In this document: in pieces, positions 29,977-53,945 of the stretch
How the letters are laid out: every line of letters begins with the position of its first letter
How positions within the stretch are numbered: the first letter of the stretch is position 1
DNA from: Saturnia japonica
Taxonomy: Eukaryota > Arthropoda > Insecta > Lepidoptera > Saturniidae
NCBI GenBank assembly: GCA_033032175.1
Contig: CM065334.1
Location: 4,089,705 to 4,153,704, forward strand
Length of the DNA: 64,000 nt
Direction: 5' to 3'
Made by a program: the position numbers and the translations under genes
Notes under the pieces: generated by a model
Told to the model about the DNA's origin: nothing
The model's database searches: none
What the model saw: only the letters and a program-made list of their open reading frames with translations

Positions 29977-30507
29977 TTATTTTGTTATACATTGATGTGT
30001 TTTTATGAATAGGACTATCTGATTTTTAAATAATAATTTTTTTTTGTAACTTCGGTTCAAACGGAACTCCCCCGACGGCACACTTTTTTTTAAGTTGATG
30101 CTATATCTACATTCGTAAAACTTGTCACCTACAATCCTTGTCCAGTTTAATAAAATATTAAACATTGAAATCATTACAATAAAAAAAATATTTTCATCAT
30201 CAAAAACGGTTAAGTTGTTCAACGAGATAAACGTTGACAAACACACATAGTAATAATATCTATAATAAAACAATATACATAAATAAGTTTTAGGTAATTT
30301 TAAACAATAAAACAAAATATAAGCATGAAAATTCAGACCAGCCTTTTGTTCTGGAGTTGGTAAAAAGCTATAATATTTGATGACAGAATAATAAAAATCA
30401 TAACCATGAGGAAACTGATCAACACACACTTTAGTATTTTGTACAATTAATACTACCATTCCACAGTAGATGGCGCTTAAAACGTTTAACATTTTAGTGT
30501 ATTTCAT
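29977..30507 (-). CDS. Hypothetical membrane-protein-like ORF (176 codons)
   Basis: An uninterrupted single frame of unusual length for such AT-rich DNA. The N-terminus (KMLNVLSAIYCGMVVLIVQN) could be a signal anchor. Two further hydrophobic segments occur at about residues 60-97 (KLPKTYLCILFYYRYYYYV) and 105-122 (NIFFIVMISMFNILLNW). The C-terminus is basic. I recognise no family, no neighbouring exon and no convincing start context. AT-rich DNA readily yields Phe/Ile/Tyr/Leu-rich translations, so this may be spurious. Confidence 0.2.
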   Translation of the reverse strand: MKYTKMLNVLSAIYCGMVVLIVQNTKVCVDQFPHGYDFYYSVIKYYSFLPTPEQKAGLNFHAYILFYCLKLPKTYLCILFYYRYYYYVCLSTFISLNNLTVFDDENIFFIVMISMFNILLNWTRIVGDKFYECRYSINLKKSVPSGEFRLNRSYKKKLLFKNQIVLFIKTHQCITK

Positions 30508-30937
30508 ATAACTGTGGCGGCAGTTAAAATATATTTTCTGTGTATGTAGTTTGCTTTAAGATAAATTATCGTATTAAATTTAATATGAACCGAACCAAGT
30601 CAAGGACAAAACTTAGTATGATTATAAAGAAAAGCTAGTTTGTTATGTTGAATAAACCAATCATTAACCACGGTCGCATTCAATCAAACACATAAATAAA
30701 CCTCAACTTTCAAACCGAACCAGAAGTCATTACTAGTCGCTTTACTGACCCCAGTGACGTCACACTGGCCACATTGTTCGTTACAATTAGTTAGTAATTA
30801 AATGACCCGTCGTCGTGTCATGTGCTGGTGGGAAAACGAATTTTACTGCGTCACTTCCATCATATGTGGTGCGTCTGGAACGGAAAAATAACAATAAAGT
30901 ATTTAAATGAAATCAATCCTTGTGACTTTATTACGTA
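30508..30937. other. Intergenic, no gene seen
   Basis: Contains a palindromic CRE-like tgacgtca around 30755-30762, followed by a modestly GC-richer stretch (30790-30880). It could be a regulatory region for the hypothetical ORF on the minus strand, but no TATA or initiator is apparent. Confidence 0.25.
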
Positions 30938-31375
30938 CTAGCTGTTCCCGTGGCTTCGCTCACGTGTACTACAGAATGCCCGTGCGAATCTTGCTCCCCC
31001 GCTCTCGGCTATTTTAAAGACAAAACTTCTTATTGTGGGTGTTCCTTAGAAGATAGACGTACTCGATACTCGCCCTGACTTTTACGTAAGCCATTTAAGC
31101 TCCCAAATTTATTCACCATGACCAGTTTTTTTAATATTTGTTCGGAACCCTAATTCTTTTTCTAAAATAGAAGTAGCCTAAGTTACTCCCTTTAACATCA
31201 GCTATCTAACAGTGAAAGTCCCGTCTAAAACGGTCCAACCGTTTCGTAGATTACCCGGAACAAACGATCAGACAATTTTTTTTTTTGTTATATGTATTGT
31301 ATATACTTTCATATGCATTTAGGAAAAAGCTGTTATTTTGACATTACAAACAGACACTTCAGATTTAACAAAAAG
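30938..31375 (+). repeat. Family A repeat, near full length
   Basis: Begins ctagctgttcccgtggcttc and runs through cacgtgtactacagaatgcc, ttactccctttaacatcagc, tgaaagtcccgtc, ttacccggaacaaacg and an acttcagattta ending. It is one of the best copies for building a consensus. It lies just downstream of the 3' end of reptin. Confidence 0.65.
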
Positions 31376-31912
31376 ATTGCAACTAGGCAGCAGTCATGTT
31401 GCTTTTTAATAGATTAAAACACAAGGAACTTTAATACGCTTCTTGCCAATAGATGGCGCTAATTTAAGTTACAACGTCAATCCTGCAATGAAGCGGTATG
31501 GTAAAGATCTTTATCAAATAAAGTCGCGATCCGTCGAGATGACTGTTTGTCATATTTCGGACGGTGATAGGCTGCCGATCTCTCGTTGGTCATTTGTTTT
31601 TGGATTGTACTGTGCTTATGAAAAAGGATAGGGTGTCGCCACTGTGCCGTGCTATTAAAATAAAAAAATGTGTGTCTGTGTGTGTGTCAGCTCCGACGCA
31701 CGACTGGAGTTTACTACTTAAGTACAACTCTAATGTAATAAATATAAAATAATAATAGAAATCGCGCCATCTTTCAGCAAATATACAAAACAAAACTAAG
31801 TTTATTTGAAGTTATCAAAAGAATAAAATAGTCCTTGCATTAGTTACTAGATAGCACATAAATCTGATATTTACTAAGGAGACAATTTGACAGAGGGCAT
31901 AACGCTTTTGAG

Positions 31913-44749
<12,837 letters not shown>

Positions 44750-45867
44750 ATTGTCGGATTTAGATTATATATAAAAACTGAAGTCGAGGAAAATATATTT
44801 AATTTCTAGAAAATACTTGATTGAAAACGCTGGGGATAAAAACAACAACCAGCAACCATAGAAACAAGCAAGGAACTAGCGTTGCCAATGTAAATTGTCT
44901 GAATTTCCCAATAATCTAAGTAGTATCCCCCAAATTTGGAGATGGGAGAGGAATAGTTGTCAGTTACGAAGTTTCCACTTTGCTACATCTATATAAATTA
45001 AATAATAGAGGTTTGCCGTTAAGTGCCTATCACACAAAAACTACTGGATAGATTTTTATCAATTTTTTTTTGTTTTGTCCTTAAATATTTTTACATAATT
45101 TGAGCACGCTAACCGGAATTTTTGTTTGGAATATTTAATAAAACACGCGGCTTATCAACGTGACAGACCTGTTGGAATGACATAAATTTGAGTACACCGA
45201 TTTCGGCTTAATTTTAGTTACCACATATATATAGTACATCGAAAGTATCTAGTTAGAGTGCAGCCTAAGCCCTTAATGTTTAAAGATAGGTTTGAGTAAA
45301 TTATATTATAATATATTAATACACATACAATTAAATTCAAATAAGTTTCACTTCATTAGTCGATACGTTGTTGAAATACGCTACTACTGATCCATCTATG
45401 TTTGTTTTACGCACACATTTCCAATGCCAATACGTGAAATATGTAAATTGCGATTTTTAAACCGCAAACATATTTTCGTTTTTATACCAAAATATTTTCT
45501 CTCAGTAACTTAAGGCATCATTATTCAACAAAGTAGGGGTAATAAAAATCCAGCATAGAGAAAATTCTTCGAATTATAATTGATTACCTGTTGCTATAGA
45601 ATAAAATTAGGGATGTTATATATTTAAAAACTATTGATTTCATCCAACACGAGTAAGGTTTTAATTACTATCCATCGAAAGTATTGATGTTTCAACTATC
45701 GATAGCTTGATAAATGGTTAAACGATGGCGACCCCACGTTTTCCCCACTGTGTGAATCCCCATATAATCTCTAGTTGAAATTAATGTCTCCGCAGTTTGG
45801 GGAATTCTCCTAAAAACGGCAACCCTGCAAAAACCGAACCATAGAGATTAAGCATGAACATATGATA
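44750..45867. other. Reptin 5' flank and intergenic sequence
   Basis: The reptin start codon at 44749 lies in a first coding exon of only two codons (ATGGCT), so the promoter and 5' UTR should lie just to the right. A stretch at 44815-44900 includes gcaaccatagaaacaagcaa but no clear TATA or initiator. 45000-45860 is AT-rich and unassigned. Confidence 0.35.
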
Positions 45868-46084
45868 ACTGTTATTTTTCATATGAAATGAAAAAGAATT
45901 TGTCATGATTTAATATGAATATGTATCACTGCTATTTTTTGTATGGTATGAAAAAGATATTTATAAATTATGATAATTATTGTGAATTAATTTAAAGCAC
46001 TGCTATTTTTATATGGAATGAAATATAATTTATCATATAATTGTAAATGAATTTGTATCATTGTCATTTTTCATCATAATAATT
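45868..46084. repeat. Degenerate minisatellite, ~62-70-bp period
   Basis: About three and a half units, each built around a tcactgctatttttt-like block, then atatg(a/g)aatgaaaaa, then a TA-rich filler with aatttgtcat or atttatcat. The unit starts at about 45877, 45927, 45995 and 46059. It abuts the mariner remnant at 46138. Confidence 0.6.
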
Positions 46085-46137
46085 ATACTAGTTAAAATAA
46101 ATGCTTGATAAAAATTAATATACTTAAACTGTAACAA

Positions 46138-47215
46138 AATAGGTCGGGGAAAAAGTTTCTTCGCATTTTTATATGAAAACTCAAAACATTTTTTTTAAGT
46201 TTATTTGCCGTATTTATGTGCCGTTTTGATCGATGGCTTTCTGTCATTTTGTAGGTAGAGACATGATCCCGTTGCTGTAGAAACTTTGATACTTCTGATC
46301 AAAAAAACGCGACAAATAGTTTTGGCAAGTCCTCTCTTGATGTTAACCTTACAGAACCTAAAGAGTTCTGAAGAGACTGAAACAGGTGAAAATCTGAAGG
46401 TGCAAGGTCAGGGCTATATGGTGGATGCACTAGCACCTCCCATCCAAACTCTCTTAATTTTTGCTGAGTGGCTAAAGATGTGTGCGGTCTAGCGTTATTG
46501 TGATGAAAGACCACACCCTTCCTGTTGATCAATTCCGGCCGCTTTCTCTCAACTGCTAACTTTATAATCTTATCAGTTGTTGGCAGTAGAAATCCGAATC
46601 GATGGTTTTACCGGGAGGCCTTTCCAGTCCCACCGTACACACAGTATCATCTTATTTCAAGTTAGCCCAGGTTTAGCCACAGTCTTTGATGCCTGGCCGA
46701 CCTTAGACCACGACCTTTTTCGCACGTTCTTGTCGTACGTGATCCACTTTTCATCGCCATTTATCAAACTCTTCAAAAATGACTCTGGTTCATTACGTCT
46801 TAATAATGAATCGCAAATGAGATCACGGTTCATTAGATTTCTTTCAGTGAGCTCGTGTGGCACTCAAACATCGAGCTTTTTGGTATAGCCAGCTTTCTTC
46901 AAATGGGTTAAAACTGTTAAATTTCCAGTTCTTCGGCTACATCGTAACTACTGATATGCCGATTTTGTTCCACATCTACAAAAATGGCGTCCATTTTATT
47001 CGTAATAGAGCGACCAAAGCGAAGTGCATCTTTAACATTCAAAATTTCCGGACTGAAAACATTTGAACCAACTTTGTGCTACTCTTACTGACACTGCATT
47101 AGATCCATAATATCACAAATTTTTTCGCTGCATGTAAAATGTATATAGATTCACTCTTTTTACAGAAAGAAAAACAAATGAAAAATAGCGGGGAAATAAC
47201 TTTTTTTCTTTTTAA
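46138..47215 (-). mobile_element. Decayed mariner (DD34D), distinct subfamily
   Basis: The left edge is ataggtcggggaaaaagttt, a typical mariner terminal repeat. Minus-strand pieces in order are LTHLKKAGYTKKLDV, VPHELTERNLMNRD, NGDEKWITYDK, KRSWSKVGQASKTVAKPGLT, NRKGVVFHHNNARPHTS and HPPYSPDLAPSDFHLF. The second catalytic Asp (HxDNARPH) is Asn here, and stops and frame changes occur. The right end near 47215 is too eroded to place exactly. The sequence differs from the mariners at 52659 and 58719 (KRSWSK... rather than KRSASWLDP). Confidence 0.85.
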
Positions 47216-47904
47216 TGTAACCTTTTTAAGTTATTAAAACCAGCCAGATACAAATAGTACACCCAAAGAAATTTTATAACAAGTTTATACCTACGTTATG
47301 CGAAAACACTTCTTCTCTGACCTAATATTATGATACCCTGACACGCGTGCATTATGTACGCACGTTTACCGTTAAATTAAGGCTATACAATTTTGAATTA
47401 TTTAATTCGCAGTCTCGCAGAACAAGTTGCCACAACCTAGTTCAGCAAAGACCCAAAGAGGATTAATCCAGAAACATACTTTTAAAACGCTACGCGACGC
47501 GACGTGGCGAGAAAAGGAGCGAGCTATACTATAAACCGAGATAGACGATGTCACCACGAAAAAGTTTTTAAAACTTTTTTTTTAACGAAATCCTTAGGTA
47601 CATATTTATAAACTATTTGTCAATTGTAGTTGTGATTTTCCGTCAAAAACATAAAATTATATTTTATCATTAATTTTGATGAATAATAACATGTGCGTTT
47701 CCACAAAAATACTTTATTACAAATACACAGGTTTATACTTGATTAGCGACGATTTTCAATTTGGCTCAGGCCCATTGCAGGGATTTGAATTCAGGTTAAT
47801 TGAAGCGGATTTTTTTTTTAAAATAAACATTTAAAATTCGCAGATTTCTTTTAATTATTGTCCTAATGGCTATTTACAAAAATAAATTTAAAAAAATCAT
47901 GTGT
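47216..47904. other. Intergenic, no gene seen
   Basis: AT-rich. A short gcccattgcagggatttgaa at 47770 resembles the S3-type SINE tail. Nothing else is supported. Confidence 0.25.
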
Positions 47905-48190
47905 GTAGTTTCATATGGTAGAAGTGAAACCTTCAGAAAACTTAGAAATATCTTCTTTAAAATATATTTTTATAAATCCCAAATCAGTGGGACTCGAACT
48001 ATCGACCACTCGTACTGTACATAAAACAATGTGTACAAGTCTGGTCGTCATACAGTACGTCAATTCACAATTATTAAAATCAGTACTTGCAAACCGTGTT
48101 TCTAAATGTATTAGATCTCATTATCTCGGAGGCTCTTTTTAGTATAGCTTTTTCGTTTCATCGCGTTTCAAATCACATCGGTACTAAAGA
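47905..48190 (+). repeat. ~290-bp dispersed repeat, copy 1
   Basis: tttcatatggtagaagtgaa, a gggactcgaactatcgacc block, gtacataaaacaatg/tgtgtacaag, ggtcgtcatacag and tttttcgtttcatcgcgttt. The same blocks in the same order occur at 60893-61180. The ORF here (47915-48142) is not conserved in the second copy, so it is not a gene. The tRNA-like gactcgaact suggests a SINE origin. Confidence 0.6.
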
Positions 48191-49920
48191 ATTTATTACT
48201 CCAAAAAACGTGATCACGAATTTAGGGGTTTAGACACTGTGACACAGTTACACTATGGCCGGTTATTCGGTTGCAAGTGCAGCTGCACTAAGCGCGAATA
48301 GTTCAGAAGCACTAGAGAGGTGGCCGACCCTCTCGCGTCCCCTACTGCTCTAGTTATCGCGGGGAGAATTCACCGAAAACTCAATGATTTACTACGGGTT
48401 CTAGAATAAGTTTTTTTTAATCTAAAACATTTTTATTCAATGCCAGTACCGAACAGTCACATTATTTGAATAGAAGTTACATTTCTTCAGGTGTGTTATG
48501 AAAAAAATATAAGTTAATTTTATCGGTGTGCGCTAACATTGTGACAGAAAGTCTAAAAAAATGGAAAGAAAAAAACCGGGCTGGAACAAAAAACAAGAGT
48601 GAAACAAGCTAAATTATTTCAAAGGAAACAAAAAACCCGACTGCAACAAAACACTCGAGTAAAAACAATTTTACTTCTATATTTGCTATTTATTCTATTC
48701 CAGACGTCGTAATTAAATTAAGACTAATCTAACGACACCTCGTATGCTAAAATACATCAAGCCAAAGCCATCAGAGTGTGCCAAAGAAATGGACATACAT
48801 ATATACATACATACACTCGAAAACCATAGCACTCCTTTTTCACTGTGTTTCACAGCTTCACTGTCGGTTAACCACGACTCGCGAACAGATTGTTTCTTAA
48901 GGTGGGCCCTTAAACAAATATTTGCTGGTCGTAGTTATCTTGAACAGGCAGAAAGCCAGAATAAAAAAAAAACTAAATTTAACTGAAACGGAGTCGCTGA
49001 TGATATGATGATTGATACTGCCGATTAACTGTTTATTACATTGGCAGCAAAGTCACGGTGAAGCTGTAAAAGCCGTCTAAGGCTTCAGGGCCCTTAAGGC
49101 TAACAGTATAATCAGTTCGAAAAAAAAAAGCATTTTCAGTTTGATTGAGCCTTGTTGTGGAGCAATTTTGTTGTGTTTCAAATAAAAGATTGTTATGAAA
49201 ATGGATGAACATATTCTTTTGACAAATCGACATGAAAAAAAAACTCGATAATGAAAATAAAGCCACAGTACATACGAAAAAAGGACAAGTAGTAATACTA
49301 AATAACCAACCCTATTAACCGAGGGATCAAAACACAGCAGAGAAAACTCGCCCCTCGCTCTTACCGATATATCTATCTCTGTTACGCTACACGATCTCAC
49401 GCCTCCCTCGCTCAGCCGTCCCTTTTTAGCACAATCGATTTTCTATCCACATTTTCCTTGGACTCCGCGAGGGACACACGGAAAAACGTATTTTCTATAT
49501 TCAAATTGCATATCCTTCGGAAATAATTTTAAAAAAGTCGCAGAACACACACAAAATTATAAATGTTAAGATATTAAATGACAAAGAGTTGTAAGTGCTT
49601 TTATTAAAAAAAAAAACAAATCGATTTTTGTGTTAATTTGGTGGGAAACTTCCTTACAAGGTGATTCGGTGAGTTATGTATTATATTACTATTGTAGTAA
49701 TATCTTTAAAATATTGAAATGTGTACTGTGTAGAAAATACATAAGAGTTAAGTTAAAAATTATATTTAATATTATTAGAAAATTTATTATTATTATTACT
49801 AATTACAAATAAAAATTAAGAATTGTAAAAGGTTTTAAAGATGTTATTGTTTAAAAAAATCCTTGAACTTTTTTTATAAATTGTAAATAATGCTTGTCTA
49901 TATTGCCACATAATTATGTA
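48191..49920. repeat. Intergenic repeats: families E and C and unassigned DNA
   Basis: 48620-48840 is a family E copy (cccgactgcaacaaaacact, acgacacctcgtatgctaaa). 49050-49115 is a family C tail (cacggtgaagctgtaaaagc, cccttaaggctaacag). 49340-49480 is CG-enriched (actcgcccctcgctcttacc) and might be regulatory. 48270-48390 contains an S3-like phrase gcaagtgcagctgcac. 49560-49900 is AT-rich and empty. Confidence 0.45.
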
Positions 49921-50229
49921 ATTAATACAGGCTGACATGACAGTGGTTACCGTCCGTGGATTTCGATCTCACGGTGGTCGCTGTTGTTATAAGATTGTAA
50001 TGTGCTGTAACAACACAGAAACGTCAATTTGGCAAAACATTATTTAAAAAAAAAATCGGTTGTCTGTAAAGTCGGTTTACTGACGATAGTTGAACGTGAC
50101 AACGTCATAAGAAAATACTGATGGAATGGTATCATTTTTCAAATAATATCGAAAGACCTTTATCGCCGCAATTATCGTTGTTATAAACAATTGACACCAC
50201 ATTCACTTTTCACAGAACTTCATACTTGA

Positions 50230-50470
50230 CGAAAACGTAAATGTATTATTGTATAGCAGCTGTCCACGCGGACGCATCGCTCACTCAAGTAGGAGAGAGA
50301 CAGATGTCGAACGCTGCCGAACGCGGAGGCCGATTGTGCCTCTTTGTCGCTCGTTCCGCGCTCTCGCTTACACTTCAAGCCTTAAATGGAACGCCTCAGA
50401 GCGAGGTAACGCCGCATGAGTCATGTTTTTTCGTGCGTGCAGCCGGCTCCATCGAATTATAAGACGTTGT
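50230..50470 (+). promoter_or_regulatory. CG-rich block, candidate promoter or untranslated first exon of the M1 gene
   Basis: In strongly AT-rich surroundings this stretch is CG-rich (ctgccgaacgcggaggccga, cgctcgttccgcgctctcgc) and ends with a plausible splice donor, gcgag|gtaacg (donor at about 50406). The M1 aminopeptidase start codon lies in an exon that begins with an acceptor at 54947, so at least one untranslated upstream exon must exist. This block is the best candidate I see, without direct proof. 49925-50040 just upstream is a family B fragment. Confidence 0.35.
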
Positions 50471-50994
50471 CACGTCAAAAATGTAATGTATCTATATACA
50501 CGAATCCAAAAGAAAATGTGGATAAACCTTGTAATTTTTTTTTTGTTAGTTATTTGCGATTTTATTCGATACTATCAATGCATCCCGGCTTTGCCCGCGT
50601 TCATTACGCAGTAATTATATTTATATTGCACATCCACTGAAGAATTATATGACATGTAGGTACCAATATCTTTTATACAACCCTTTTTTTACGATTTCTG
50701 AATGTATTATTGACAATTTTTGTTACCAATCAGTTGATATCAGCCTATCGGTTAAAATTAAAAAGAAAATGCTTTTCTTAAATTTACCCTTTTATCTATG
50801 AGGAAATTTGAAAAAAAAAAAAATTACAGAAAGAACTACATATTTATTAATATAGATGCGATTTTATTTCGATACGGGTATAATTGTTTTTAAAATACAT
50901 TTAACGAGTAAACTTAACCCAAGACAAACGACACAATGCGGTGTCCGTAAATGCTTTCACTGAGCCACAATTCCTACAAAAACATTTATGAAAG

Positions 50995-51350
50995 ACTAGC
51001 TGTGCCCACGGCTTCGCTCACGTGGACTACAGAATGCAATCGAACGGGCACACGCGCGAATCTTGCTCCCTCACTTCCGGCTATTTTAAAGACAAAAATG
51101 CTTATTAAGGGTGTTCAATAAAAGATAGACAAATACTCTGGCTGATTATTTTGTATGTATTTTTAATGTCTACAATTATGTAGTAAATTAATTTGATATA
51201 TCTCTTATGGTTTACTCAGCGTAAGCAATCCGCTCGAATTGATTCACCATGAACAGTAAATTCATCTAAAACTAATTCTTTTTCTAAAATACGGATTTCA
51301 AGCTCAAAGTATATACCGTCCTTATAAACTTACTGAATAAAGATTTTAAA
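50995..51350 (+). repeat. Family A repeat
   Basis: actagctgtgcccacggctt, gctcacgtggactacagaat, a caaaaatgcttattaaggg block, and tggtttactcagcgtaagca. It breaks down before the 3' cccggaacaaa block. Confidence 0.6.
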
Positions 51351-52054
51351 AATTCAGTTTACAATATTGTTTTAGTTTTTAATTTTGATTCTGGCTCGCT
51401 AATACATCGTAAACCTTATACATGGACCTTAGGAATATCAGGTTACCAATATTTATTCCCCCAAAATATAGTATTTTTCAAAATAAGCTATAAAAATATA
51501 ATACACGTCAAAATATATGATATTTTATGGAAGAAGCATAAAATAAACCAAGAAATTTGTTATATTTCTAGTCACTTTTTAACAATTTATTGTCTAAAAG
51601 AGTTTTAAGAAAAAGTAAAGAAGCGTATGAAATTTATAAAATGAATGATTTCTTTCTTGGGTTTCGGTGTTGAAAATATACTATTTTTGCATACTATATA
51701 TTTCTTCAACAGTTTATAGTACGCAGATTCAAAATATAGTACAATACTATAAATTATAGAACGGCTGGCAACATTACTCCTGCAATAAATTATGATGTCG
51801 ATGACACTATAAAAATATCTCTCTGAAATCGTTGATGAAATATTTCAACATACAGACAGTTAATGATTACACATTTTCGTAGTAGTGAGCGGATATCGTT
51901 CGAAAATTGCCTATATCCGATAATATCCGAAAGATTTAGCAGGAAATTGCATTTTGATTGAAAATGTACACTTATAATTGGTATACTAGACAATACGTAA
52001 AATTAATTCTGTATTGAGAATTAAATTCTAAGATTCTTCATTTTATTATTTTAC
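51351..52054. other. AT-rich intergenic sequence
   Basis: No repeats or genes recognised. Several atagta/tatagtat-type runs occur at 51460-51760. The small ORF at 51790-51993 is not credible. Confidence 0.25.
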
Positions 52055-52560
52055 TAGCTGTACCCGCGGCTCCGCTCGTGTGAACTACAGAATGCGTTCG
52101 AGCGGGCATACCGTGCTACCCCCGCTCCCGGAAAAATGTTTATTGTGGATGATCCTTAGATGATAGGCATAATATGCTGTTGCTGACTTTTTTTGTCTTT
52201 TAAGATCTACTAATATGTAGTACATTAATTTGCTATATCTCTTATGGTTTACTCAGCATAAGACATTTAAGCACCCGATTTGATTCACCATGACCAGTAT
52301 TTTTTATTTGCGCTTAACCCTAATTCTTTTTATAAAATAAAAGTAGCTTAAGTTACTCCTTACAACAGCCAACTATCAGTGAAAGTCCCGTCAAAATCGA
52401 TCCAACCGTTTCGGAGATTACCCGGAACAAAAAGTAGGACAATATTTTTTTTATGGGGTTTTTTTTGTTAAAGGTATCTTATATACTTGCATATGCAATG
52501 TGCATATAGTAAAAAGTTGAATGTGAAACATTATAAAAAGACACTTCAATTTTATTAATT
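52055..52560 (+). repeat. Family A repeat, near full length
   Basis: ctagctgtacccgcggctcc, gtgtgaactacagaatgc, atctcttatggtttactcag, ttacaacagcc, gtgaaagtcccgtcaaaatc, cggagattacccggaacaaa and a final gacacttcaattttattaat. A good reference copy, ending about 100 bases before the intact mariner. Confidence 0.65.
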
Positions 52561-52658
52561 TTAATATATTTCATATACATATATTTAAGGTGACAAATCA
52601 TAATTACATACTGTGATCCTAGTTAAATGTTGTGTTATTAATATAATATCTAGTAATA

Positions 52659-53945
52659 ATAGGTCTTTACCTATGAAATTGCCGTTCTGCAGTACTGGCC
52701 ATTTCAAATCAAAATAATTTTTCTTTGGCTAATAATTCTAATTTTAAATTAATTTTATTTTAAAAACATGGAATTCTTTTTCCAGAAGTAGTCATTTATT
52801 TATTGATTAGTGTTACATTTTCATCGCATATCAATCTTTTTTGTTATCATGGATACGTTAAAAATTCGAGTAATTATGGAATATGAGTACCGTCGTGGCA
52901 GCAACGCGGCACAAGCGGCACGCAACATCAACGACGTTTACGGAGCTAACACTACAAACCAACGCACCACCTGTTATTGGTTTGCTCGCTTCCGTTCTGG
53001 GAATTTCGACCTGAAAAATGAACCTCGCGGTCGTCCGAAGACTTTGGTCGACAATAACGAATTAAAGGCAATTGTGGAAGCTGATGATACACAATCTACG
53101 GCTGAATTAGCAGCAGCTTTCGACGTTAGCGTCAAAACAATATTGGTCCATTTGCGTCAAATTGGCAAGGTAAAAAAGTTTGACAAATGGGTGCCCCACG
53201 AACTCAATGATCGCCAGCGCGAAGTACGCGTCGAGACGTGCCTTGCACTGCTCAACAGACACACAAATGTAGGAATTTTGAACCGCATTGTTACCTGCGA
53301 TGAAAAATGGATTCTGTTTGATAACCGCAAGCGCTCAGCAAGTTGGTTGGATCCTGGTTCAGCACCTAAACAATGCCCTAAACGAAAACTTACCCCTAGA
53401 AAAGTGATGGTCACTGTTTGGTGGTCTAGCGCCGGTGTGATTCATCACAGCTTCTTAACAAACGGGGTGAGCATTACTGGAGATGTGTACTGTGAAGAAC
53501 TGAACACAATGATGGAGAAGCTGGCACATCTCCAACCAGCATTGGTCAATCGCTCGTCTCCGCTGCTCCTGCACGACAACGCGCGACCTCATACTGCACA
53601 GCAGACGGTCTCCAAGTTGCAAGAACTGGGGTTGGAAGTTCTCCGTCATCCGCCCTACTCACCAGACCTTGCGCCTACAGACTACTACTTTTTCCAGAAT
53701 TTGGATAACTCCTTGGCGGGAAAAAAATTCAATACCCGAGAGGCAGTACAAAATGCCTTTGAAGAATTTGTTGCCTCCCGTCCCGCTGATTTCTTTAAGA
53801 AGGGCATCAATAAACTGCCACTGCGCTGGCAAAGATGCATTGATTGCATGGGTGATTACTTCGATTAATACAAATAAAAAATACATGAAAAAAATTCGTT
53901 TCAATTTTTTCATACAAAACGGCAATTTCATAGGTAAAGACCTAA
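52659..53945 (+). mobile_element. Mariner transposon, apparently complete
   Basis: A 1,287-bp element. The left end 52659-52686 and right end 53918-53945 are 28-bp inverted repeats with only the outermost base different (A against T), core taggtctttacctatgaaat. TA flanks both sides (52657-52658 and 53946-53947). The transposase frame is uninterrupted. The terminal repeat is close to those of the decayed elements at 32968 and 58719, so all three belong to one subfamily. It inserted between genes. Confidence 0.88.
52849..53868 (+). CDS. Mariner transposase (DD34D), intact ORF
   Basis: 339 codons from ATG at 52849. An in-frame ATG at 52810 would add 13 residues, but the later start fits the family length. 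The N-terminal DNA-binding region has two helix-turn-helix-like segments (EYRRGSNAAQAARNIND, STAELAAAFDVSVKTI). The linker WVPHEL follows, then the catalytic Asp residues in TCDEKWILFDN, LLHDNARPH and LAPTDYYFF, with 34 residues between the last two and the YSPDLAP box intact. RQIGKVKKFDKWVPHEL and the C-terminal RWQRCIDCMGDYFD closely resemble the Hsmar1/cecropia group. No stop or frameshift is seen, so it may encode active enzyme. The enzyme would cut the terminal repeats and reinsert the element at TA. Confidence 0.93.
   Translation: MDTLKIRVIMEYEYRRGSNAAQAARNINDVYGANTTNQRTTCYWFARFRSGNFDLKNEPRGRPKTLVDNNELKAIVEADDTQSTAELAAAFDVSVKTILVHLRQIGKVKKFDKWVPHELNDRQREVRVETCLALLNRHTNVGILNRIVTCDEKWILFDNRKRSASWLDPGSAPKQCPKRKLTPRKVMVTVWWSSAGVIHHSFLTNGVSITGDVYCEELNTMMEKLAHLQPALVNRSSPLLLHDNARPHTAQQTVSKLQELGLEVLRHPPYSPDLAPTDYYFFQNLDNSLAGKKFNTREAVQNAFEEFVASRPADFFKKGINKLPLRWQRCIDCMGDYFD

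Noticed and set aside
47915..48142. 75-codon ORF as a gene
   Set aside because: The second copy of this repeat (60893-61180) has the frame interrupted, so the ORF is not under coding constraint.
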